From: Actinomycetes bacterium
GTDB lineage: Bacteria > Actinomycetota > Humimicrobiia > Humimicrobiales > Humimicrobiaceae
Length of the DNA stretch: 8,095 nucleotides
Direction: 5' to 3'
Assembly (NCBI GenBank): GCA_030609215.1
Contig: JAUWCR010000052.1
Span: 1 to 8,095, forward strand
The number at the start of each line of letters is the position of its first letter. Position 1 is the first letter of the stretch. Made by a program: the position numbers and the translations under genes. The notes beneath the pieces were generated by a model. The model worked only from the letters and a program-made list of their open reading frames with translations. It was not told where the DNA came from and made no database searches. Positions 1 through 5,249 of the stretch are shown here, in pieces.

Positions 1-417
1 TCCCAATGAAACATTATTTACCATAACTTTAGGAGCTCCTAATTCTGAAATTATTTTAGAAAAAGGCACCATAACATAATTAATATCTTTCCTCGCCTTT
101 TTAAAATCTCCGATATTGCAATCATCTTCATCATAAACAATATATCCTCCATATGTTACTTCTTCCTGATGAAGTCTAATGGTCTCCTCATTCAACGCCA
201 CCAAAATATTTATATTTTTACTGGTGGAGAAAATTTCATTAGAGCTTATTCGGGTGGTATAAGTATTGTGCCCGCCCCTTATTAAGGAAGAATATTCGTT
301 GTTGTCAATAACAGAATATCCCTTTTTGGTAAAGATCTTTGAAAAAATTTTTCCAGTGGATAATATTCCAAAACCAGCTTCCCCACCAATTTTCCAGCTT
401 AAATTTGAGACTTTCAT
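1..417 (-). CDS. 2-oxoacid:acceptor oxidoreductase subunit alpha, N-terminal part (runs off left edge)
   Basis: This is the first 139 codons of a gene that continues beyond base 1. The product opens with a WKIGGEAGFGI stretch and then has a SLIRGGHNTY segment near residues 43-52. Both are typical of the gamma-type domain found at the N-terminus of fused alpha subunits of ferredoxin-dependent 2-oxoacid oxidoreductases (KorA/PorA-like, usually about 550-620 residues). In this family the enzyme oxidatively decarboxylates a 2-oxoacid to acyl-CoA with thiamine diphosphate and reduces ferredoxin in the cytoplasm. A beta subunit gene normally lies just downstream, which here would be outside the window. 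The ATG at 417 is preceded by AGGGA (423-427) at good spacing, and the conserved domain begins within ten residues of it, so the start is secure. The actual substrate cannot be told from this fragment. Confidence 0.88.
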   Translation of the reverse strand, partial: MKVSNLSWKIGGEAGFGILSTGKIFSKIFTKKGYSVIDNNEYSSLIRGGHNTYTTRISSNEIFSTSKNINILVALNEETIRLHQEEVTYGGYIVYDEDDCNIGDFKKARKDINYVMVPFSKIISELGAPKVMVNNVSLG

Positions 418-459
418 TGATTTCCCTAATTTTTTAAATTAATTTTTAATATTAATATA

Positions 460-488
460 ATGATATTACCCGGGCAATTTATTTGCAA
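460..488 (-). promoter_or_regulatory. Candidate promoter of the oxidoreductase gene with an internal palindrome
   Basis: On the minus strand a TTGCAA box (483-488) and a TATCAT box (460-465) are separated by exactly 17 bases, matching sigma-70 consensus at 4/6 and 5/6. Transcription would start near 453, leaving a leader of about 35 bases before the ATG at 417. Inside the spacer is a near-perfect palindrome, ATTACCCGGGCAAT (465-478). It is the only GC-rich stretch in a very AT-rich spacer and could be an operator. The box match is by eye only; AT-rich DNA gives many chance hits. Confidence 0.35.
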
Positions 489-635
489 CTATTCACCTTA
501 GCTCTATTCAGGCTCATGTTTATATAAATCAATTATCTAAAAACATATCAGAGGTCACTTTTTAATTTTCATAGCAAAATTATAACTTTTTTAAGATAAT
601 AAGTTTTAGTTTTAAATATTATAAAAAATTATACG

Positions 636-650
636 AAAAGGAATACCATT
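636..650 (+). promoter_or_regulatory. Ribosome binding site that points to an ATT start codon
   Basis: AAAAGGA (636-642) is followed after five bases by ATT (648-650). The reading frame of the transporter is open from 603, but it contains no ATG, GTG or TTG before the conserved SWALYDFAN motif. The only Shine-Dalgarno-like sequence with suitable spacing therefore selects ATT as the initiation codon. Confidence 0.5.
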
Positions 651-1946
651 AAGAATAATATTAGAATATTTTTTAAGCCCCCAGTTATATCCTGGGCTCT
701 ATATGACTTTGCCAATACTTCATTTGCAGTGGTTATAATTACCATAATTTTTCCGGTTTATTTTACCAGCATAATAGTATCCCCGGAAATTTATTCCCAA
801 AATTTTGGAGACCTTATGTGGGGAATTGCCACCGGTGTTTCTATGATAATCACATCCTTTCTGGCACCGGTATTCGGTGCAATTGCAGATACCTCAAGAT
901 CCAAAAATAAATTTTTGACTTTTCTTACTATAGCCTGTATTTTTTTCACCTTCCTCTTATATTTCTTAAAAGAAGGAATGGTTGCCCAGGCTGTAATTTT
1001 ATTTATTATTTCTAATGTTTTTTATCAGACTTCAATGATGTTTTATAATTCATTCCTGCCACAGCTATCCTCAAAAAAAAATACCGGGATTATATCCGGT
1101 TTTGGCTTTTCAGTAGGCTACCTGGGAGGTTTTTTATCTTTAATCTTAATCTATCCTTTCGTAAGAGGAGGGCTGGAACCGTCAAATTTATCAAATATTA
1201 AAATTACTTTTCTAATTACCGGTATATTCTTCCTGGTATTTTCAATACCATCTTTTATACTTCTCAAGGATTCAGCGGCTTCTAAAAGCGTAAAAATCAA
1301 CACCTCTTATACTTCGTATGGATTTAAAAAACTAGCAAATACTTTAAAGAATATAAAAAAGTTTAAGAATCTTACAAAATTCTTAATTTCATATTTTCTT
1401 TTCAGTAATGCTTTCTCTATTCTAGCTCTTTATGCAGCTATCTACGCTAAAAATACCCTGAATCTTGGGCTGCTCGAAATAACCATGCTTTTTATATTAG
1501 GACATATACCCACTATTATAAGTTCTTTTTTCTTTGGCTGGCTAACCGATAAGATAGGTCCAAAAGTAACCATTACTATAACTTTAATCATGTGGATTAT
1601 AATAATACTTCTGGTAACTGCTTTTAATATAAGAACAGTGTTTTATATATGCTGGATATTGGCTGCTATCTCTACCGGATCAACTCTGCTAGCAAGCAGA
1701 AGTCTTATGACTTTTCTCATACCCCGGGATAGTGAGGCTGAATTTTTCGGCTTTTATTCCATAAGCGGCAAGGTGTCCTCCATTATAGGCCCTGTTGCCT
1801 TCGGGGTAATATCCTTTATCACCAAAAGCCAGAGAATAGCCCTGCTAAGTACTTTATTTTTTCTTATAAGTGGACTTGTAATTTTACAATTCGTAAAAGT
1901 TGCCGCATACAGACTAAGAGACTTTGATATGAACCCTAAAAGTTGA
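648..1946 (+). CDS. UMF1-family MFS transporter (Atg22-like), probable ATT start
   Basis: The product is a multi-pass inner-membrane permease of about 432 residues. It begins shortly before the motif SWALYDFANTSF, the hallmark of the UMF1 branch of the major facilitator superfamily (relatives of fungal vacuolar Atg22). About twelve hydrophobic segments can be followed. A loop with FGAIADTSRSKNK after the second segment and FGWLTDKIGPK in the second half are the two expected MFS inter-helix motifs. Substrates of bacterial members are mostly unknown. The first GTG in the frame (729) would cut into the first membrane helix and remove SWALYDFAN, so it is a poor start. ATT at 648 has a good ribosome binding site and gives a normal N-terminus, although ATT is rare as a start. 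No frameshift is visible in the body. The gene diverges from the oxidoreductase and converges on the YtxH gene with 32 bases between. Confidence 0.82.
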   Translation: MKNNIRIFFKPPVISWALYDFANTSFAVVIITIIFPVYFTSIIVSPEIYSQNFGDLMWGIATGVSMIITSFLAPVFGAIADTSRSKNKFLTFLTIACIFFTFLLYFLKEGMVAQAVILFIISNVFYQTSMMFYNSFLPQLSSKKNTGIISGFGFSVGYLGGFLSLILIYPFVRGGLEPSNLSNIKITFLITGIFFLVFSIPSFILLKDSAASKSVKINTSYTSYGFKKLANTLKNIKKFKNLTKFLISYFLFSNAFSILALYAAIYAKNTLNLGLLEITMLFILGHIPTIISSFFFGWLTDKIGPKVTITITLIMWIIIILLVTAFNIRTVFYICWILAAISTGSTLLASRSLMTFLIPRDSEAEFFGFYSISGKVSSIIGPVAFGVISFITKSQRIALLSTLFFLISGLVILQFVKVAAYRLRDFDMNPKS

Positions 1947-1978
1947 ACACACGTTTAACTAAACACAGAAAATTTTAA

Positions 1979-2296
1979 TTATTTTGCTATGTCTTTTTGT
2001 TCAACTATTACTTTTTTTATGAATTCTATTTCTTTTTCGGTAAGGTCTTTTATCTTTTTATAATTTGAAACAACACTATTTACGATCTCATTATATTTTT
2101 CCCTGGTTATGTTCTTAATCCTGCTGGCTTCTCCTTCAACTTTACTTCCTATATCTTTTGCTATTCTTTTTATATCCGCTCTTAACTCTTCACCAGTTTT
2201 AGTAGTCAAAAATAGTGCTGTAACTGCCCCTGCTACAAATCCCAGAGCAAATCCTATAAAAACACCCTTTGCGGTTCCTGATCCATTATTGCTCAT
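1979..2296 (-). CDS. YtxH-like small membrane protein
   Basis: A 105-residue protein with one glycine- and alanine-rich membrane segment (about residues 11-31) followed directly by TKTGEELRADIK and then a charged, probably helical tail. This is the layout of the YtxH family, in which GxxxG-rich membrane anchors precede a TKxGxxxR motif. Members are often stress-associated in Firmicutes, but their molecular role is not established. The ATG at 2296 follows a full AGGAGGA ribosome binding site (2301-2307), so the start is clear. The gene stands alone and ends 32 bases from the transporter read from the opposite strand. Confidence 0.8.
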   Translation of the reverse strand: MSNNGSGTAKGVFIGFALGFVAGAVTALFLTTKTGEELRADIKRIAKDIGSKVEGEASRIKNITREKYNEIVNSVVSNYKKIKDLTEKEIEFIKKVIVEQKDIAK

Positions 2297-2344
2297 AAAA
2301 TCCTCCTGTGTCCTTAAACAAAAGTTTTCTTAAATAGTATATCT

Positions 2345-2384
2345 ATTATACATATTATAAAAATTATTTTTAATATATTTTCAA
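2345..2384 (-). promoter_or_regulatory. Possible promoter region of the YtxH gene
   Basis: The minus strand shows two exact TATAAT hexamers (2354-2359 and 2345-2350). A TTGAAA box (2379-2384) lies 19 bases upstream of the first, slightly wider than ideal. Transcription from here would give a leader of roughly 40-50 bases. The surroundings are almost pure A and T, so chance matches are likely. Confidence 0.3.
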
Positions 2385-2454
2385 TAAAAAAATTTAAATC
2401 TTTTCCAAAAGGATTTTTTAAGTATTTTTAGCTTCTGTAGTTATAAAAATAGTT

Positions 2455-2482
2455 GGAGTTAGCCTGTAAGCCGAGTTCTGTG
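2455..2482 (-). pseudogene. rnpB: 3'-end fragment of type A RNase P RNA (rnpB remnant or attachment site)
   Basis: Read on the minus strand, these 28 bases run CACAGAACTCGGCTTACAGG and then CTAACTCC. That is the characteristic 3' end of bacterial type A RNase P RNA (ACAGAACCCGGCTTA is nearly universal there), including the strand that closes the terminal helix. The rest of the RNA, about 300-350 bases, should lie at higher coordinates on this strand but is absent: that region is occupied by recombinase remnants. It is therefore not a functional rnpB. Either it is a broken duplicate or, given the integrase debris beside it, one attachment-site copy left by an element that inserted at the end of rnpB. 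The identification rests on recognition of the conserved end, not on an alignment. Confidence 0.6.
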
Positions 2483-2497
2483 CTAAATAGGATATAA

Positions 2498-2521
2498 TTT
2501 CTTGGTTTGTCTTGCAAGAAA
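2498..2521. repeat. Short inverted repeat between the rnpB fragment and the recombinase remnant
   Basis: TTTCTTG (2498-2504) and CAAGAAA (2515-2521) are perfect 7-base inverted copies around a 10-base loop. They lie just inside the rnpB-like end. Inverted repeats of this size near an attachment site can be recombinase binding arms, but a weak hairpin formed by chance is equally possible. Confidence 0.25.
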
Positions 2522-2523
2522 AG

Positions 2524-2670
2524 AAAAAAACAAATACCACCCATTTAATTGAAGCCGGGGTTGATCTTTTTAAGGTTCAAAAGTTATTGGGTCATTCAAG
2601 TTTGGATACTACAAAAATTTATATTAATTTTAACAGCTCACAGATGGCAAAAGCTGTCGATAGGTTATAG
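2524..2670 (+). pseudogene. Tyrosine recombinase C-terminal remnant 1
   Basis: Translation in the frame ending at TAG 2668-2670 gives TTHLIEAGVDLFKVQKLLGH followed by SSLDTTKIYINF and a tail ending AKAVDRL. This is the C-terminal catalytic region of a phage-integrase/Xer type tyrosine recombinase: the LGHSSLDTT box and the nucleophilic tyrosine in KIY are both present. Everything upstream is missing. Where the conserved arginine-histidine pair should precede TNTTH, the sequence reads lysine-lysine in an A-rich run, so homology breaks off right at the catalytic arginine. The frame is closed upstream by TAG at 2488 and there is no start. The fragment is about 45 residues of a family usually near 300. 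It is on the plus strand, opposite to the rnpB fragment 41 bases away. Confidence 0.72.
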
Positions 2671-2694
2671 GCAAGGATCTGGCCAGTTATATAA

Positions 2695-2917
2695 TTTAAA
2701 AGATACTCCCAGAAAGCCGGCATTGGTAAAATAGTTTCACCCCACACATACGCAACTCACTACTACAGACAAACCAAAGACATAGAAACACTAAGGCATA
2801 TCCTGTGGGCCACTCAGACATAAGCATTACTACCACAATCTACACACCCTGGCAAACATAGATGTAGAAAACAACATGAAATCTTTTACATGGTTTTATA
2901 AAAACCTTGTAAAATAA
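2695..2917 (+). pseudogene. Tyrosine recombinase C-terminal remnant 2, frameshifted
   Basis: A second, different recombinase C-terminus. The frame from 2695 reads RYSQKAGIGKIVSPHTYATH and then YYRQTKDIETLRHIL (to 2805). Two extra bases near 2806-2807 shift it to GHSDISITTIYT (2808-2846), which includes the catalytic histidine and tyrosine. One extra C near 2847-2849 shifts it again to LANIDVENNMKSFTWFYK, ending at TAA 2915-2917. Family members read PHTLRHTYATH where this one has PHTYATH, so an in-frame loss of about 12 bases between two histidine-threonine repeats has apparently removed the catalytic arginine. With two frameshifts, no arginine and no N-terminal part, it is dead. It is not a continuation of remnant 1, because both contain the same final domain. 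Confidence 0.75.
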
Positions 2918-2924
2918 TTGGGAA

Positions 2925-2981
2925 CATAAAATTCTTTTATGCCAGAGTGGTTTAATTAGAAAATATATAATTTATTCTAAT
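2925..2981. repeat. Two small inverted repeats downstream of the ABC operon
   Basis: CATAAAA (2925-2931) pairs with TTTTATG (2935-2941) around a 3-base loop, and ATTAGAA (2955-2961) pairs with TTCTAAT (2975-2981) around a 13-base loop. They lie 42-98 bases past the stop of the ATPase gene, where an operon terminator would be expected. Both are A/T-rich and no clean U-run follows, so a role in termination is only possible. Confidence 0.2.
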
Positions 2982-3022
2982 GACTATTTAAAAAACTAAC
3001 AAATTAATAATTTCATTAAAAG

Positions 3023-3781
3023 TTATGCTTCTGCCCCTGTTATTATAGATACTATTTCATTTGTGTTTGTTTTATCCTTAATCCTTTCCCCAACTTTTTT
3101 GCCATTTCTTAAAACAATTATTCTGTCTACTAATTCAAATACATGTGCAATATTATGACTTATTACAATAATTGATATGCCTAATTCATTTCTTAGTCTT
3201 TTAATTAAATCTATTACCTTCCTTTCTTGCTTTACACCTAAATTATTTGTTGGTTCGTCAAAAATTAATATTCTACCACCCCAATATACCGCTCTTCCTA
3301 TTATAACAGCTTGTCTTTGGCCTCCAGAGAGATTATACACTGGTAAATTTATATCTTTTAGCTCTATATTTAATTTATTTAGAGTTTTTCTAGTTTCTTT
3401 ATTCATAAAATTATAATCTACGAATTTAAAAATTTTTCCTAGAAAACTTTCCCTTATTTTTTCTCTTCCCAAAAACAAATTTAAAGAAGCATTTAAAATC
3501 GGTATTAATCCCTGGTCTTGATGAACGGTCTCGATACCATACTTTTTGGCAGCATTAGGATTATTTATATTAGCCTCTGTTCCATTGACAAAAATTTCTC
3601 CAGAGTCTTTTTTGTAAACTCCCGAAATAATTTTAATTAGAGTAGATTTTCCTGCACCATTATCTCCAACAATAGCAATTATTTCTTTTTCATAAAGTTT
3701 AAAACTAAAATTATCTACAGCTTTTATTCCACCAAAATATTTGTAAAGGTTTTTAACTTCTAAAATTGGTGTATTGTTCAT
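3023..3781 (-). CDS. Sugar ABC transporter ATP-binding protein (single-domain RbsA/FrcA type)
   Basis: A 252-residue cytoplasmic ATPase that would power uptake through the permease encoded upstream in the operon. Motifs appear in order: Walker A GDNGAGKST (39-47), Q-loop VHQDQGL (86-92), signature LSGGQRQ (151-157), Walker B ILIFDEPTNNLG (171-182, with Glu176) and switch His209 in ISHN. The segment around NLGVKQ resembles the ALGVKQ of carbohydrate-uptake ATPases. RbsA and XylG are about 500 residues with two ATPase halves. This is one complete half, like FrcA, and would act as a homodimer. The chosen ATG at 3781 is preceded by AAAGGA and begins just before the conserved strand ILEVKNLYKYF; a TTG at 3817 would add twelve non-conserved residues. 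It is the last gene of the operon, separated from the binding-protein gene by 342 bases. Confidence 0.9.
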   Translation of the reverse strand: MNNTPILEVKNLYKYFGGIKAVDNFSFKLYEKEIIAIVGDNGAGKSTLIKIISGVYKKDSGEIFVNGTEANINNPNAAKKYGIETVHQDQGLIPILNASLNLFLGREKIRESFLGKIFKFVDYNFMNKETRKTLNKLNIELKDINLPVYNLSGGQRQAVIIGRAVYWGGRILIFDEPTNNLGVKQERKVIDLIKRLRNELGISIIVISHNIAHVFELVDRIIVLRNGKKVGERIKDKTNTNEIVSIITGAEA

Positions 3782-3855
3782 TTTTTCATTTCCTTTAAAA
3801 ACTTGAATAATAATCAAACATCCTTGCCCAACTTAATTTATCTAATATTATATTA

Positions 3856-3927
3856 TTATTTTACTGTTAAATTTTTACCAAAAAAATACATATAATTACT
3901 ATTTTCAAAAACTATAATACCCTTCAA
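3856..3927 (-). other. Possible 23-codon small ORF in the operon spacer
   Basis: TTG at 3927 is followed by 22 more sense codons and TAA at 3856-3858. GGAGG (3932-3936) is an exact anti-16S match, but the 4-base gap is short. The predicted peptide (KGIIVFENSNYMYFFGKNLT after the start) is hydrophobic in part and has no recognisable family. In such AT-rich DNA a frame of this length is expected by chance; the ribosome binding site is the only reason to list it. Confidence 0.15.
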
Positions 3928-3994
3928 CTTACCTCCGGAATTGCCTAAAACTTCATTCAAATTAAAATTTTATCATATTGTTTTCTTTAAATAG

Positions 3995-4069
3995 TGTGGC
4001 CTCTCAGAATCTTCTTCTTAACTAACACTCCAAACTAAAGACTAAAATGAGATTCTGAAAGACCCCACA
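3995..4069. repeat. Imperfect 75-base stem-loop after the binding-protein gene
   Basis: TGTGG (3995-3999) pairs with CCACA (4065-4069) and TCAGAATCT (4004-4012) pairs with AGATTCTGA (4050-4058). A small internal loop separates the two helices and the apical loop is 37 bases. The structure starts 55 bases past the stop of the binding-protein gene. Hairpins at this place often protect the binding-protein message and lower expression of the distal genes, which would suit the need for excess binding protein. The alternative is a miniature inverted-repeat element. No flanking target duplication is apparent, which weakens that idea. There is no U-run, so it is not a standard terminator. Confidence 0.6.
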
Positions 4070-4123
4070 TTCATAAAACTAATTTACCAACAAACAAAAT
4101 AATCAACATAAAATACTACAATA

Positions 4124-5113
4124 TTAGCCTATAGGTTCACCTTTTTCTAATCTTTCAATATATTCATCTATATTTGTTTCATCAACTCTTAGAACTCCTG
4201 TGTCACCAGATTCTAAAGGAATCCCATTAACAATGTAATCATATAGTGCTTTAACAGGCAAATATCCTTGTTTGAATGGATCCTGGCTCAATGAGGCATT
4301 AGTTGCACCAGCTGCGATATTATCTAGCGTCTCAGGCAAAAGGTCATGTCCAACATGATATATCTTACCAGCTAAATTTTCTCTTAGAAGCGCTCGACCA
4401 AAAGCAGGTGTAGTAACTGCATCAAGAGTTGCTGCACCTTTGAGATTAGGATTTGCTAGTAGAGCACTTTCTATAGCAGCATAACAAGCCTGTTCTTCTA
4501 CGCCTGTATTAACAATTCCAACAATTTCTATATCTGGGTATTCTTCTAAGCCCTCTCTTACGCCTTGTTCCCTATCGTTTGACCAAGCTGCCGCTGCATC
4601 ACAGCTGAATATTAATACCTCTCCTTCTGTTCCCATATACTCAACTAGAATCTCAGCTTGAGTCCTTCCAGACTGGACAAGATCCTGACCATAGAATGCG
4701 AGCCTTTCTGAACCAGAAGCATCACTGTTAAAAGAAACAGTTGGTATTTCAGCATCTAGTGCTTCCTTTATGATGGGATTTAAAGCTTCTGCACTAACAT
4801 TTGAAATCGCTAAACCATCTACTTGTAAAGTTATTAAATCTTCAATGATTCTTACCTGCTCTTCAACATCAGGTTCAACTGGTCCAGTCATTTCAGCATC
4901 TATCCCTAATTCCTCAGCAGCAGCGTCTACGCCTGCTTTTATAAGCTGTGCAAAGACTATGCCCGTATTATGATATACAACTCTTATCACAAGTTCCTCT
5001 GGCTCTTCTACTACTGGCTCTTCTACTACTGGCTCTATCTTACAAGCTGCACTGGTAACTGATAAAGAAACAGCAAAAATAACAGCCAATAAAATTATTA
5101 TGTTTTTTCTCAT
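4124..5113 (-). CDS. Sugar ABC transporter substrate-binding lipoprotein (Peripla_BP_4 type)
   Basis: A 329-residue exported protein that would bind the substrate outside the membrane and hand it to the RbsC-type permease. The N-terminus MRKNIIILLAVIFAVSLSV is a clear signal peptide. It leads to SAAC, with Cys24 as the likely lipidation site, although the usual leucine at -3 is replaced by serine. A short acidic linker with repeated VVEEP follows. The body shows the type I periplasmic-binding fold used for sugars: EEQVRIIEDLITLQVDGLAI near the N-lobe, then AEIPTVSFNSD and the FYGQD segment. The closest well-known relatives are ribose/rhamnose/autoinducer-2 type binders, so the ligand cannot be fixed. 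ATG 5113 is chosen because it starts the signal peptide and has AAGGGGGTGA upstream. An in-frame ATG at 5179 with its own perfect ribosome binding site would add 22 residues. Confidence 0.88.
   Translation of the reverse strand: MRKNIIILLAVIFAVSLSVTSAACKIEPVVEEPVVEEPEELVIRVVYHNTGIVFAQLIKAGVDAAAEELGIDAEMTGPVEPDVEEQVRIIEDLITLQVDGLAISNVSAEALNPIIKEALDAEIPTVSFNSDASGSERLAFYGQDLVQSGRTQAEILVEYMGTEGEVLIFSCDAAAAWSNDREQGVREGLEEYPDIEIVGIVNTGVEEQACYAAIESALLANPNLKGAATLDAVTTPAFGRALLRENLAGKIYHVGHDLLPETLDNIAAGATNASLSQDPFKQGYLPVKALYDYIVNGIPLESGDTGVLRVDETNIDEYIERLEKGEPIG
5001..5036. repeat. 15-base tandem repeat encoding the acidic linker
   Basis: The 15-mer GGCTCTTCTACTACT occurs twice without a gap (5001-5015 and 5016-5030), followed by the first six bases of a third copy. 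On the coding strand it gives the VVEEP repeats directly after the lipidated cysteine of the binding protein. Slipped-strand copying of such a linker can vary its length between strains without changing the frame. Confidence 0.85.
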
Positions 5114-5120
5114 GTTTGAT

Positions 5121-5130
5121 TCACCCCCTT
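5121..5130 (-). promoter_or_regulatory. Inner ribosome binding site for the binding-protein gene
   Basis: AAGGGGGTGA on the minus strand differs from the perfect anti-16S sequence by one base. It ends 7 bases before the ATG at 5113 that opens the signal peptide. It lies inside the coding frame if translation begins at the upstream ATG (5179). Confidence 0.6.
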
Positions 5131-5179
5131 TTTTTAAAAATATAGGATTTAGCATTAATTTTGAAATAATTTTAATCAT

Positions 5180-5192
5180 ATCATCACCTCCT
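5180..5192 (-). promoter_or_regulatory. Outer ribosome binding site for the binding-protein gene
   Basis: AGGAGGTGAT (5183-5192) is a perfect ten-base match to the 16S rRNA 3' end. Its AGGAGG core lies 7 bases before the ATG at 5179. That ATG is in frame with the binding-protein start at 5113 with no stop between, so this stretch either starts a longer form or loads ribosomes for the inner start. Confidence 0.55.
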
Positions 5193-5249
5193 CTTGTGTT
5201 AATTTAGTAATAAAATCACCTTAAATTTCTAAATTTGAACAATTTGCAA

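Larger units (their letters stand above)
3782..4123. other. Long spacer inside the operon between binding-protein and ATPase genes
   Basis: This 342-base, A/T-rich stretch holds no convincing gene. It contains the large stem-loop at 3995-4069. It also has a tiny minus-strand frame at 3856-3927 (23 codons, TTG start) with GGAGG (3932-3936) only four bases before it. The peptide resembles nothing I recognise. No promoter with good boxes and spacing could be picked out for the ATPase gene, although A/T-rich hexamers are plentiful. The other spacers in this operon are 40 to 140 bases, so this one is out of line. Confidence 0.5.

Noticed and set aside
1947..1978. Possible bidirectional terminator between the transporter and YtxH genes
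   Set aside because: The 32-base gap contains no stem of useful length or GC content; GTTTAACTAAAC alone is too weak.
2109..2333. Plus-strand frame opposite the YtxH gene
   Set aside because: YtxH has a perfect ribosome binding site and a recognisable family pattern on the other strand; this is its shadow.
2549..2734. 61-codon plus-strand frame across the recombinase debris
   Set aside because: It is in a different frame from both recombinase remnants and its product shows no domain.
3177..3416. Plus-strand open frame inside the ATPase gene
   Set aside because: It is antisense to strongly conserved ATPase motifs, has no ribosome binding site and no recognisable protein character.
3782..3817. 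Upstream TTG start for the ATPase (adds 12 residues)
   Set aside because: The added residues lie outside the conserved domain and the spacing to AAGG is poor, while ATG 3781 has AAAGGA and sits directly before the first conserved strand.
4770..4973. Plus-strand frame opposite the binding-protein gene
   Set aside because: Antisense shadow of the conserved sugar-binding domain, without a ribosome binding site.
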